From NCBI GenBank assembly GCA_964512655.1, contig CAZEJT010000006.1:62001-126000 (forward strand): a DNA stretch of 64,000 bases, written 5' to 3'. The notes below the pieces were generated by a model that did not search any database, was not told the DNA's origin, and saw only the letters and a program-made list of their open reading frames with translations. The translations under genes were made by a program, and so were the position numbers. This stretch comes from VBOC01 sp964512655. Its GTDB lineage: Bacteria > Bacteroidota > Ignavibacteria > UBA10030 > SZUA-254. This document shows, piece after piece, positions 15,827-24,493 of this stretch (positions are counted from its first letter, which is position 1; each line of letters opens with the position of its first letter).

Positions 15827-16305
15827 TGACCTTTCAGGTCCAGAAGGGGATCCACAAATACCTGACGCTTGCCGCCCGGCTCTTCCTCGGCGCGGTGTTC
15901 ATCTTCGCGAGCATCGACAAGATCGCCGCTCCCGAGCCCTTTGCCATCGCGGTCGAGGCATACAAGATTCTGCCCTATCCGCTCATCAACCTCTTTGCCC
16001 TCATCGTCCCATGGCTTGAACTGCTCTGCGGGATCTTCCTCATCGGGGGGTACAGCATCCGCGGGAGCGCTATCATCCTGAGCGCGCTTCTGACGGGATT
16101 CACCGCGGCGATTCTGTCCGCGATGGCACGAAACCTCAACATCGATTGCGGCTGCTTCGGGGAAGCATATCAGGCCCCTGTGGGCTGGGCACGGGTCTTT
16201 GAAGATTTGGGCCTCCTGGTGCTCGGGGCGTACCTTTATCTCGGCGAGCGCGAGAGCAAGATCCAGATTTCACCCGAAGCGGCGCCGCACACTCCGGCCG
16301 ATTAG
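15826..16305 (+). CDS. MauE/DoxX-family redox-associated membrane protein
   Basis: A 159-residue protein with four predicted membrane helices (about 14-32, 52-74, 80-102, 120-140). A DCGCFG motif with C108 and C110 sits between helices three and four, the signature of MauE-type proteins that supply disulfide-reducing power across the membrane. The ATG overlaps the rhodanese stop (TAATG). The short Glu/Ala/Pro tail is unremarkable. A sulfur or thiol relay with the upstream rhodanese is an inference from the pairing. It is the last gene before a probable acquired block. Confidence 0.85.
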   Translation: MTFQVQKGIHKYLTLAARLFLGAVFIFASIDKIAAPEPFAIAVEAYKILPYPLINLFALIVPWLELLCGIFLIGGYSIRGSAIILSALLTGFTAAILSAMARNLNIDCGCFGEAYQAPVGWARVFEDLGLLVLGAYLYLGERESKIQISPEAAPHTPAD

Positions 16306-16381
16306 GCCTCTCATCAGTACTATCTACGCTTTCGTAAATTGTAGCGGAACTCCTCCGGTGGTGCCGACGGGAGAAAATTTT

Positions 16382-16401
16382 GGTCGAATGTTGATTCGAC
16401 C
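16382..16401 (+). promoter_or_regulatory. Palindrome abutting the island promoter (candidate operator)
   Basis: A perfect inverted repeat, GGTCGAAT and ATTCGACC around GTTG, ends two bases before the -35 box of the hydrolase-block promoter. Location and symmetry suggest a binding site for a dimeric regulator. Read on the minus strand it is followed by AAAATTTT, so a weak terminator is a second option. Confidence 0.55.
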
Positions 16402-16403
16402 TC

Positions 16404-16432
16404 TTGACTTCACTTGAACAATGTAGTATAAT
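16404..16432 (+). promoter_or_regulatory. Strong sigma-70-type promoter of the hydrolase block
   Basis: TTGACT (16404-16409), 17-base spacer, perfect TATAAT (16427-16432). Start expected near 16439. It is the best consensus match in the window. Confidence 0.8.
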
Positions 16433-16710
16433 TGCCGTTGCAAGGGGGCACCGCACTTCGTGCGGTCGCTACCTTGCTGGTTGCGGTTGTAACGGCTGCC
16501 GGCGGGAGTACCTTCCCGGCAACTGCATCCCGGCGCGATGATCGAAAGTCCGCCCCGATCTTCGTAACCAGAGTTCCCACCCTCACGCATTCTGCCCACG
16601 GGGCAGCTCTCAACAGTATCTCTTCCTCCCACGGCGCCCACGCCGCGGCGAAGCTGTTTTCGCCCGCTACTCATCTGTACTCAGATAACCATCTCAAAAG
16701 GAGAGAGACG
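16433..16710 (+). other. Long 5' leader of the hydrolase block
   Basis: About 270 bases lie between the predicted transcription start and the first Shine-Dalgarno. The leader holds a stable hairpin ACCGCAC-TTC-GTGCGGT at about 16450-16466 and is open in the frame of the downstream gene from a TTG, but its translation is Ala/Ser/His-rich and not family-like. I see no known riboswitch. Confidence 0.45.
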
Positions 16711-18090
16711 ATGAGAACTCACAAACCACCTGCGGCTTCCGTCCTTCAACGACGTTGGTTTCTCTTCGTTGGTGCGGTGGCCATCGCCTTCGCAGCGATG
16801 TTGCCACTGTCAGCCGCCGACATGCGAAAAAAATCCCAGAAGAAGGAGGGTACCAATATGGAGAGTTCAACTACTTCACTCGATACAATAATCAGCGCAA
16901 CCCCGGACGCCATCCGGCCGTACCGCGTCCACTTCTCGGATGAGGCACTCGCCGATCTTCGCCGCCGCGTGGCCGCAACCCGGTGGCCCGATGTGGAAAC
17001 AGTCACTGATTACTCGCAGGGCGTCAAGTTGAAGACGATGAAGGAATTGGTGCAGTACTGGAGCACAACCTACGACTGGCGGAAGATGGAGGCGAAACTG
17101 AACGCCGTACCGCAGTTCATGACTACCATCGACGGATTAGACATCCACTTCATTCACGTTCGTTCGAAGCACAAGAATGCGATGCCCATCATCATCACAC
17201 ACGGATGGCCGGGCTCAATCATCGAGCAGATGAAGGTCATCGGACCGCTCACCGATCCCACCGCGTACGGAGGCACCGCCGATGAGGCCTTCGACGTGGT
17301 GATTCCTTCGTTGCCCGGATACGGGTTTTCGGGCAAACCCACCACACCCGGTTGGATCCCCGTCCGCATCGCCCGGGCGTGGGCGACGCTCATGCAGCGG
17401 CTCGGCTACACACGCTATGTGGCACAGGGCGGCGACTGGGGTAACGCCGTCACTGAGAACATGGCCCTGCAGCAGCCGCCGGGATTGCTCGCTATCCATA
17501 CCAACATGCCGGCCACGGTTCCGGCCAACATCTCCAAGGCACTCGCCCTGGGCCAGCCGCCTCCCGCCGATCTCACGCCCGACGAGCGCAACGCGTGGGA
17601 CCAGCTGAAGTACTTCTTCAAGGAGGGTCTGGGTTACGCCATCGAGATGAACAACAGACCGCAGACGCTGTACGGGATTGTGGATTCACCGGTCGGCCTC
17701 GCCGCCTGGATGATCGACCATGACGCGCGAAGCCAGGAGATGATCGCCCGCGCCTTCGACGGCAAAACCGAGGGGCTGACGCCGGATGACGTGCTCGACA
17801 ACGTTACGCTCTATTGGCTGACAAACACCGCGATTTCCTCGGCGCGACTTTACTGGGACAACGCGCGTCATTCAACTGCCGGCTTCTTCGACGTTCGCGG
17901 CATCCAGATCCCGGTGGCCGTGAGCGCCCTCCCCGAGGAAATCTACACCGCCCCGCAGAGCTGGGCAGAGAAAGCATACCCGAAACTCATTCAGTACCAC
18001 AAGCTCCCTAAGGGCGGCCACTTTGCCGCCTGGGAGGTGACAGATTCATTCATCGGCGAAATGCGAAGCGCGTTTCGGACATTCCGTTAA
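16711..18090 (+). CDS. Exported EHN-type epoxide hydrolase 1
   Basis: Alpha/beta-hydrolase with the epoxide hydrolase N-terminal (EHN) domain, which opens epoxides to diols through an aspartyl-ester intermediate. The 459 residues have a signal peptide (RRWFLFVGAVAIAFAAMLPLSAA, given here by ends R14-A36), the EHN domain at about 68-180 with TRWPD and YDWRK blocks, HGWPGS at 164-169, nucleophile D242 in GGDWGN, and base H437 in KGGHFAAWE. A strong AAAGGAGAG Shine-Dalgarno fixes the start at 16711. A second site, AAGGAGGG with ATG at 16858 (Met50), would make a cytoplasmic form. It is first in the block; the paralogue at 19865 keeps the same layout. Confidence 0.88.
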   Translation: MRTHKPPAASVLQRRWFLFVGAVAIAFAAMLPLSAADMRKKSQKKEGTNMESSTTSLDTIISATPDAIRPYRVHFSDEALADLRRRVAATRWPDVETVTDYSQGVKLKTMKELVQYWSTTYDWRKMEAKLNAVPQFMTTIDGLDIHFIHVRSKHKNAMPIIITHGWPGSIIEQMKVIGPLTDPTAYGGTADEAFDVVIPSLPGYGFSGKPTTPGWIPVRIARAWATLMQRLGYTRYVAQGGDWGNAVTENMALQQPPGLLAIHTNMPATVPANISKALALGQPPPADLTPDERNAWDQLKYFFKEGLGYAIEMNNRPQTLYGIVDSPVGLAAWMIDHDARSQEMIARAFDGKTEGLTPDDVLDNVTLYWLTNTAISSARLYWDNARHSTAGFFDVRGIQIPVAVSALPEEIYTAPQSWAEKAYPKLIQYHKLPKGGHFAAWEVTDSFIGEMRSAFRTFR

Positions 18091-18105
18091 AGGAGGAAAA
18101 AACCT

Positions 18106-18897
18106 ATGAAAAAGTTTTGCGTTGGATTACTCGGAGCGCTCTGTTTACTCGGTGGCAGCATTCTCTGGACCGGCGCGGCGCGCAGCCAGTCTTCATCATC
18201 CGCCAAAGGCGCCAGCAAGCCTTCAATCGTCCTGGTCCACGGCGCCTTCGCCGACGGTTCGTGCTGGTCTCACATCATTCCGATTTTGCTACGCGACGGA
18301 TACTACGTGACCGCCGTGCAGAATCCGCTCTCCTCGCTCCAAAACGATGTCGAGACGACGAGACGAGTTATCCTGGCACAACAGGGGCCCGTCGTAGTCG
18401 TCGGTCACTCGTATGGGGGCGCGGTGATCACTGGCGCGGCTGCGGGAATACCGAATGTGAAGGCCCTCGTCTATATCGCGGCCTTTGCGCCCGATGCAGG
18501 GGAGCCGGTCGGCGCGTTTAGTGAAAAGTATCCGGCTCCTCTCGGGCAAGCGTTCAGGCCCGACTCGGCCGGCTACCTGTACATAGACCGGGCGTAGTTC
18601 CACGATTTGTTCGCCCGCGACGTGCCTGCGGCCGAGACCCAGATCCTGGCCGTAACCCAGAAACCGCTCATCGGGACCGTCTTCGGAGCATCGGTCGCGC
18701 AGGCTGCATGGAAAACCATCCCGTCATGGTACGTGGTGGCGCAGGAAGACAGGGCGATCAATCCCGAACTGGAGCGGTTTTACGCGAAGCGCATGGGTGC
18801 GACGACGATCGAGATCAAATCGAGCCACGTCCCGTTTGTCTCGCACGCGGCCGAGGTTGCCCGGTTCATCGAGCGAGCGGCCGCCGGGAAACGTTAA
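18106..18897 (+). pseudogene. Secreted alpha/beta hydrolase interrupted by an in-frame TAG
   Basis: The reading frame codes for a signal peptide (MKKFCVGLLGALCLLGGSIL onward), an alpha/beta-hydrolase core with HGAF oxyanion loop and nucleophile S102 in GHSYGG, and then meets TAG at 18595-18597 (codon 164). The same frame continues without a gap into FHDLFARDVPAAE, the catalytic Asp region AQEDRA and the His in SSHVPFVSH, ending at 18897. Together the parts make one normal 263-codon EstC-like hydrolase. A single base change (AAG, GAG or similar to TAG) explains it. Read-through or a sequencing error remain possible. A strong AAAGGAGGAAA site precedes the ATG, and the next gene overlaps its end by one base. 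Confidence 0.85.
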
Positions 18898-19775
18898 TGA
18901 GCTGCGGAGCTGCGAGCAATGTGACCGCGCCAACGCAGTTCCTCGGGGTGAACGATACACGTTATGCGTACCGCCGTTTCGGCAGCGGCGCGGGGCATCC
19001 GCTCCTGTTTCTTCAGCACTTCACCGGGACACTCGACAATTGGGACCCTGCCGTGACCGATCCGCTCGCCAGGGACCGGGAAGTCATACTCTTCGAGAAC
19101 GCAGGCGTGGGAAGATCAAACCAGGCGGTGCCGATGACTATCGCCGGGATGGCAAGTCACGCGCTCGCATTCCTTGACGGTCTCGCTTTGCCGACCTGCG
19201 ACGTCCTCGGATTCTCGTTGGGCGGAATGGTTGCGCTTCAGATGGTGCAGGATCGTCCCGCGATCTTTCGGCGAATGATTCTCGTGGGAACTGCTCCGCG
19301 AGGCGGTGAAGATATCATGCATCTCGAGAAGCCCAGCTTAGCCAGGCACCTGAGCGACCCGCAGCTGCATGGTTACTCAATTCTGACAAAGCTCTTCTTT
19401 GCGCCGACGAAATCAAGCCAGGCTGCGGGCGAGGCATTTATTGGAAGGTTGGCACAGCGCAAAGAGGATCTCGAACCGCCTTCCGGACCCGAGGTTGCCG
19501 CGGCGCAAATGGCGGCGTTCCGCGACTGGGAGCAATTTACGGGGGAGCGATTCGCTGATCTACAGACCATCCGCCATCCGACGCTCGTCGTCAACGGGGT
19601 CCATGACGAGATGATTTCTGTTTCAAATTCATTCCACCTGGTTCAGAATTTGCCGAACGCAGTGCTCCTTGTCTATCCCGATTCAGGACACGGCTCCCTA
19701 TTTCAATTTCATGAATCTTTTGTGCGACACCTGACCTCATTCCTTTCCGCCGACTCTGCATTCGCGCCGTATTGA
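18897..19775 (+). CDS. Cytoplasmic alpha/beta hydrolase
   Basis: 292-residue alpha/beta-hydrolase-fold protein of the haloperoxidase/hydrolase type: FLQHFTG oxyanion region near 38-44, nucleophile elbow GFSLGG with S107, Asp in NGVHDEM near 240, and His in DSGHGS near 268. No signal peptide. The ATG overlaps the stop of the interrupted hydrolase (TAATG), so its translation may be helped by ribosomes ending there; early termination at the internal TAG upstream could lower its expression. Substrate not predictable. Confidence 0.87.
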   Translation: MSCGAASNVTAPTQFLGVNDTRYAYRRFGSGAGHPLLFLQHFTGTLDNWDPAVTDPLARDREVILFENAGVGRSNQAVPMTIAGMASHALAFLDGLALPTCDVLGFSLGGMVALQMVQDRPAIFRRMILVGTAPRGGEDIMHLEKPSLARHLSDPQLHGYSILTKLFFAPTKSSQAAGEAFIGRLAQRKEDLEPPSGPEVAAAQMAAFRDWEQFTGERFADLQTIRHPTLVVNGVHDEMISVSNSFHLVQNLPNAVLLVYPDSGHGSLFQFHESFVRHLTSFLSADSAFAPY

Positions 19776-19864
19776 AGCGAGGTAGGGAATGAATCCCGAA
19801 GAATGAGCGCAACAGAGCAACAAGAACGTCGACAACAGAGGCTCTCAAGAAAGGAGGGTGTGCA

Positions 19865-21277
19865 ATGCAAGTTGAAAGGGCAGTTCTTTTAGCAATAGGG
19901 GTTCTGTCGCTGTCGGCTGGGCTGATTGCCGGGCAGCACGCACAAAAAGGCGGGATGAACCGGCGGGGAGTGGGTTCAGGGGCTGCGATTGGCTACACGA
20001 TCCCCGCACAGACAAACGGTACTAGCATCCTCAGAAAGGGGACGGCCATGACTGAACTCGCGATCGCACCGGAGGTTGTAGATCAAGACACATCAATCCG
20101 CCCTTTCCATGTCAACATTCCGGAAGACGAAATCGCCGAGCTCAAACGCCACATCGCGGCGACGAGATGGCCCGACAAGGAAACCGTTCCTGATCAGTCG
20201 CAGGGGGTACCATTAGCCCGGCTGCAGGCACTCGTCCGTTATTGGGGGACCGGATATGACTGGCGTAAGCTAGAATCAAAGTTGAATGCCTTGCAGCAAT
20301 TCAAAACGAACATCGATGGAATAGATATTTACTTCATCCACGTTCGCTCCAAAAACTCCAACGCACTTCCGTTGATCCTTACCCACGGCTGGCCGGGATC
20401 GATAATTGAGTTCCTGAAAGTAATCGGCCCGCTCACCGATCCAACAGTCCACGGGGGGAAACCCGAAGAGGCATTCGACGTCGTGATTCCTTCCATACCG
20501 GGCTACGGCTTCTCGGACAGGCCGACGACTACCGGTTGGGGCCCTGAACGCATCGCACGAATCTGGGGACAGCTCATGAAACGCCTCGACTACAGCCGCT
20601 ACGTTGCCCAGGGTGGCGACTGGGGCGCACCAATTACGAGCGAGATGGCACGCCAGGCTGTGCCCGGCTTACTCGGCATCCACCTCAACCTGCCGGCCAC
20701 GGTGCCCCCCGAAGTGGGTGCCGCGCTCCTGAGCGGCGCGCCCGCGCCGACGGGGATTTCCGACCAGGAACACGCAGTTTTCGACGCGCTCAGGGCGTAC
20801 GGTATGAAGGGCAGCTCAGCCTATTTCGCGATGATGACCGCCAGGCCCCAGGCCATGGGGTATGGACTGACTGATTCCCCGGCCGGCCTCGCCGCTTTTT
20901 TTCTCGTGCACCCGGGATTCGCGGGGTGGACGTTCGGCGACGACCCGGGAAAATCGCCGACCAGGGACGATGTGCTGGACGATATCTCCCTCTACTGGCT
21001 GACCAACAGCGCCGCCTCTTCCGCGCGACTCTATTGGGAAAACGCCGGACGTAACCCTACCGCGTCGGCAGTGTGGAAGACCACCGAGATATCGCTCCCT
21101 GTAGCCATAACGGTCTTCCCGGAGGACGTCTACCGGCCGCCGGAGACATGGGCCCGGCGCGCCTACAAGAACCTGATGTACTTTCACGAGGTCGACCGTG
21201 GCGGTCACTTCGCCGCCTGGGAGCAGCCGGAGCTTTTCGCTTCAGAGCTCCGCGCGGCGTTCAAATCATTGCGCTAA
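19865..21277 (+). CDS. Exported EHN-type epoxide hydrolase 2
   Basis: Paralogue of the enzyme at 16711. The 470 residues contain an N-terminal hydrophobic segment (about 5-23), the EHN domain from about 78 (TRWPD, YDWRK), HGWPGS at 174-179, nucleophile D252 in GGDWGA and base H448 in RGGHFAAWE. An AAAGGAGGGTG site precedes the ATG at 19865; a second ATG at 20048 (Met62) also has an AAAGGGG site just before the conserved domain. It is separated from its paralogue by two other hydrolase genes, and the two differ through most of the cap, suggesting different substrates. Confidence 0.88.
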   Translation: MQVERAVLLAIGVLSLSAGLIAGQHAQKGGMNRRGVGSGAAIGYTIPAQTNGTSILRKGTAMTELAIAPEVVDQDTSIRPFHVNIPEDEIAELKRHIAATRWPDKETVPDQSQGVPLARLQALVRYWGTGYDWRKLESKLNALQQFKTNIDGIDIYFIHVRSKNSNALPLILTHGWPGSIIEFLKVIGPLTDPTVHGGKPEEAFDVVIPSIPGYGFSDRPTTTGWGPERIARIWGQLMKRLDYSRYVAQGGDWGAPITSEMARQAVPGLLGIHLNLPATVPPEVGAALLSGAPAPTGISDQEHAVFDALRAYGMKGSSAYFAMMTARPQAMGYGLTDSPAGLAAFFLVHPGFAGWTFGDDPGKSPTRDDVLDDISLYWLTNSAASSARLYWENAGRNPTASAVWKTTEISLPVAITVFPEDVYRPPETWARRAYKNLMYFHEVDRGGHFAAWEQPELFASELRAAFKSLR

Positions 21278-21289
21278 CAGGGCGAAACC

Positions 21290-22150
21290 ATGTCGAACGA
21301 ACCGGTAAACGGAAGCGGAGGAGATCAATTGGCTTTTGAGACGCTCACCGTGCGGAGGGAAGGTGCGGTCCTGTTCGTGGAGATTCTGGCCCCGCCGATG
21401 AATCTACTTGGGCCCGAATTAGTCCGCGATCTGGTCTCACTCATTCGGCGAGCCGAGGCCGACGATGACGTCCAGGTGCTCGTGTTCAGGAGTGCCGACC
21501 CCGACTATTTCATCTCGCACGTCGATCTGACCCGGATCAAAGAGATCCGGGAGGAGTCGGTGAAGTTGACCGGCGAAGCGTCGATCTGGTTTCTATTTCG
21601 ACAGTTGAGCGCAAGCCGCCTTGTCTCGATAGCGCAGATCGAGGGTCGCGCACGCGATGTCGGAAGCGAATTCGTTCTGGCGTGCGACATGCGCTTTGCC
21701 GCGCGTGAGTCGGCGATTTTCAGCCAGTTCGAGCCGGCAATCGGCGCAATCCCCGGCGCAGGCGGCGCCCAACACCTGGCGCGCCTCATTGGCCGCGCCA
21801 GGGCGCTAGAGGTCATGTTGGGCGCTAGAGACTACGATGCGGATGTGGCCGAACGGTATGGCTGGATCAATCGGGCGCTGCCCGCGAGCGAGCTCGGCGA
21901 TTTCGTCAGATCGCTCGCTCATCGAATTGCCCGGTTTCCGGCTGCTGGCCGCGCAGTGGTCAAAGATCGCGTCAATTCGATAGGGCTTGCGCCTGCCGAG
22001 GACTTCCGCCGCGACTTCGAGCTCTTCGCCGAGGGCCTTCGCAATCCGAAAGCCCAAATGCGGATTCAGGCGGCGTTGAGGCGCGGCCTCCAGACCCGGG
22101 AGGCGGAAATGGATCTGGCCGGATTGCTGGGCGACCTCGACGATCATTGA
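21290..22150 (+). CDS. Enoyl-CoA hydratase/isomerase family protein
   Basis: Crotonase-fold protein of 286 residues. The oxyanion-hole segment is IEGRARDVGSEFVLACDMRF, and the second loop is FEPAIGAIPGAGGAQHLARL, which keeps a Glu in the usual catalytic neighbourhood. The classic first-loop AGGG is replaced by ARDVGSE, so the reaction may differ from CoA hydration. It is 12 bases after epoxide hydrolase 2 and lies in the same transcription unit. No CoA ligase or dehydrogenase accompanies it, so it cannot be placed in a full beta-oxidation pathway. Confidence 0.83.
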   Translation: MSNEPVNGSGGDQLAFETLTVRREGAVLFVEILAPPMNLLGPELVRDLVSLIRRAEADDDVQVLVFRSADPDYFISHVDLTRIKEIREESVKLTGEASIWFLFRQLSASRLVSIAQIEGRARDVGSEFVLACDMRFAARESAIFSQFEPAIGAIPGAGGAQHLARLIGRARALEVMLGARDYDADVAERYGWINRALPASELGDFVRSLAHRIARFPAAGRAVVKDRVNSIGLAPAEDFRRDFELFAEGLRNPKAQMRIQAALRRGLQTREAEMDLAGLLGDLDDH

Positions 22151-22222
22151 TTCGTACGGCAGGGGATACGGCGATGAGCTCGCCGCTGCGATCGCACGCA
22201 CACTGAAACGCGCGAAAATTTC

Positions 22223-23122
22223 ATGAGGACACCTTCGACCTTTAGCTACGACGTCTTCGTTAACGACCCGCTGCCCCACGGTACCGGCCTCCTTCCCAAC
22301 GGGGAGCCTCAGGGGGGCTCTCCCATCGCGAGCACTCTGATCTATGGGCGCGAGCATGCGGTGCTGACTGACCCCGGGTTCACCACCGAACAGGCGCGTG
22401 CGATCGGCGATTGGGTCGCCGGAACAGGCAGGAGCCTGACCGACATCTTCATCACCCACGGCCACGGCGATCACTGGTTCGCCGCCGGACTATTGGCCGA
22501 ACGGTTCGGAGCCCGTGTCGTGGCGACGGAAGGGACGATCGCGAAGATGCACGACAGCATTCCCGTGCGCGCGTTGCTGTGGGACAAATTGTACCCAGGC
22601 AGGATCCCGCCATCCCCTGTCACTGCGGTGGCAATTCCGGGCAACCGCCTCACGCTCGAAGGACACGATCTCGTGATGGTCGAGGTCGGCCACAGCGACA
22701 CCGACGACACCAGCGTCCTGCACATTCCGGATCTCGGCCTGGTGGTTGCCGGGGACGTGATCTATAACGGAGTTCACATGTACCTCGGGGAAGGAGTGCT
22801 TGTCGGAGGCTTCGGGCAATGGCGGGACGCGATCGGCAAGGTCGAGGCCCTCAAGCCCCGGCACATCGTCGCCGGACACCAGAACAAGGAGCTCGACGAC
22901 AGCGCCGGGCGTACAATCGCAGAGACCCGTCAATACCTCGACGACGCCGATGAGCTCCTGCGCACCGAGAAGAGCGCGGTCGACTTCTTCAACGCAAAGA
23001 TCAAGAGGTACCCTGACCACCTGGGGCGAACGGTGCTGTGGGTCAGCGCAAGGTCACTTTATGACGTCCGTGAACAGCCCCGGATGGACGTCCGCCAAAT
23101 CCTCGCCGCCTCATGGTTATGA
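22223..23122 (+). CDS. MBL-fold metallohydrolase
   Basis: Metallo-beta-lactamase superfamily hydrolase of 299 residues. The metal site is THGHGDHW (H79, H81, D83, H84), with H156 in EVGHSD, D178 in VAGDVI and a final His in IVAGHQN, so two metals can bind. The overall shape is like the SoxH/quorum-lactonase group, but the substrate is unknown. No export signal. The ATG lacks a clear Shine-Dalgarno. The 3' end overlaps the next gene start by ten bases. A 72-base spacer before it could hold a degraded coding remnant. Confidence 0.87.
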   Translation: MRTPSTFSYDVFVNDPLPHGTGLLPNGEPQGGSPIASTLIYGREHAVLTDPGFTTEQARAIGDWVAGTGRSLTDIFITHGHGDHWFAAGLLAERFGARVVATEGTIAKMHDSIPVRALLWDKLYPGRIPPSPVTAVAIPGNRLTLEGHDLVMVEVGHSDTDDTSVLHIPDLGLVVAGDVIYNGVHMYLGEGVLVGGFGQWRDAIGKVEALKPRHIVAGHQNKELDDSAGRTIAETRQYLDDADELLRTEKSAVDFFNAKIKRYPDHLGRTVLWVSARSLYDVREQPRMDVRQILAASWL

Positions 23123-23664
23123 ACACCGAGGGCCTTAGCAATCAGAATGCCCAAATCCGAATTCAGGCCGCAGCTGGCCTACTCTCTCGCGGGGCTCTGT
23201 TCACCATTGTCCTGGCGCTAGTAATCCATGGTGCGGACTCGCGATTTGTATATTCAGTCCGCGGAAAGAGCCCTTCCAAGGAGTTGGATGCCAGGATGAA
23301 GACTGCAACCACCCGACTCGAATCGGAGCAGGTTCGGCAGCCGGAATCAAAACGAACCGACCTGCAGCGTCACGACCTCAGCGCCCCCGGACGAGAGGTG
23401 ATCCAGGTACGCGTCGACTTCGACCCCGGGTATGTCTCACCCAGGCATACCCATCCGGGCGAAGAGATCATCTACGTTCTCGAAGGCACGCTTCAATACG
23501 GGATTGCGGGCCAGCCGCCGAGGACGGTTAGACCGGGCGATGTCCTTTTCGTGCCGGCAGGAGCGGTCCACTGGGCAAAGAATGTCGGCAGGGGAAACGG
23601 CGCAGAGCTGGCAACGTACATCGTCGAAAAAGGGAAGCCGCTGATCACGGTGGTTTCGCAGTAG
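23113..23664 (+). CDS. Exported cupin-domain protein
   Basis: A hydrophobic N-terminal segment (about 24-41) is followed by a linker and a small cupin barrel at about 90-170: PRHTHPGEEIIYVLEG (metal-binding His/His/Glu) and PAGAVHWAKN (fourth His). Proteins of this kind range from isomerases to simple binding proteins. Either ATG 23113 or 23119 may be the start; both overlap the MBL gene. The first 20 residues resemble the C-terminal tail of the crotonase-like protein (AQIRIQAA against AQMRIQAA). Probably periplasmic. Confidence 0.83.
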   Translation: MVMNTEGLSNQNAQIRIQAAAGLLSRGALFTIVLALVIHGADSRFVYSVRGKSPSKELDARMKTATTRLESEQVRQPESKRTDLQRHDLSAPGREVIQVRVDFDPGYVSPRHTHPGEEIIYVLEGTLQYGIAGQPPRTVRPGDVLFVPAGAVHWAKNVGRGNGAELATYIVEKGKPLITVVSQ

Positions 23665-23704
23665 GCCGACGCCGATTAGTTTTTCACTTCAATAAGAGGA
23701 GATC

Positions 23705-24418
23705 ATGAATCCATCCGAATCTTCCACAGGTTCATCTTCCAGTAAGTATGCCACCCGGGCGTTCTGGGAGGGCTTGTGGCGACAGAGCGGCAACAACTTC
23801 GCCGTCCTCGCTATTATCGGGTACTTCCTCCGCGGCAATCAGCCGCCGGTCGGCGCATCGGCCGACGCTCTCGTCGCCTTCTACGACGGCCATTCGACCC
23901 GGATCCTGATCGCTTCGGTCTTCTCCGGCCTTGCGGTCCTCAACCTCATGTGGTTCGCAGCGGCGCTTCGGACCACGCTGGCGGAGGCAGGGCAGGACGG
24001 GTGGGGGGCGGCGGCGACTGCCTCGAGCGCGGCAATTGGAGGGATATTCCTGTTGCTCATCGCACTGGGTGCCGGCCTCGCATATTCAATCGCAGGGTCC
24101 GGAAATACGATGCTTGTCTCCGGACTGAACGATCTCTCGTGGGCCTGCCTTGTCTTGAGTTCGTTCCCGCGCGCGATGCTCATCATGTCCGGGTCGTTCG
24201 GTCTCTGGCGGGCCGGGCTGATCTCGAACAAGCTCTTCGGGGCCGGGGTCGCAGTCGTCGTGCTCGGGGTACTCGGCGGTACCACCTGGGTGAGTGGAGG
24301 ATTCTGGGCGCCGGACGGTGTCTATTCACGGTTCATCTGGCCTATCATAGGCCTCGTATGGGTTCTGCTCTTCAACCGCGTCTTGACACGAAGTCCTGCT
24401 ACACGCGCCGCCTGGTGA
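23705..24418 (+). CDS. Multi-spanning membrane protein, unknown function
   Basis: 237 residues with a Ser-rich N terminus and about six predicted membrane helices (about 31-43, 68-90, 104-130, 141-165, 172-192, 210-226). I do not recognise a named family; the layout recalls DUF4386-like proteins. An AAGAGGAGATC Shine-Dalgarno precedes the ATG. It follows the cupin gene by 40 bases and precedes an HdeD-like gene by about 75, so it shares the transcript of the block. Confidence 0.75.
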   Translation: MNPSESSTGSSSSKYATRAFWEGLWRQSGNNFAVLAIIGYFLRGNQPPVGASADALVAFYDGHSTRILIASVFSGLAVLNLMWFAAALRTTLAEAGQDGWGAAATASSAAIGGIFLLLIALGAGLAYSIAGSGNTMLVSGLNDLSWACLVLSSFPRAMLIMSGSFGLWRAGLISNKLFGAGVAVVVLGVLGGTTWVSGGFWAPDGVYSRFIWPIIGLVWVLLFNRVLTRSPATRAAW

Positions 24419-24493
24419 TGCCGAGGTTGGCTATCCGCTTATCGAAGAAAATTGCGAACGCTCCAATCCGACCACTAATAAAAGGAGGTACAG

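Noticed and set aside
22151..22222. Gap that reads as a plausible peptide (SYGRGYGDELAAAIARTLKRAK) in one frame, possibly a frameshifted gene end
   Set aside because: The crotonase-like protein already ends at a normal length, and the upstream part of that frame is not protein-like; kept only as a note.
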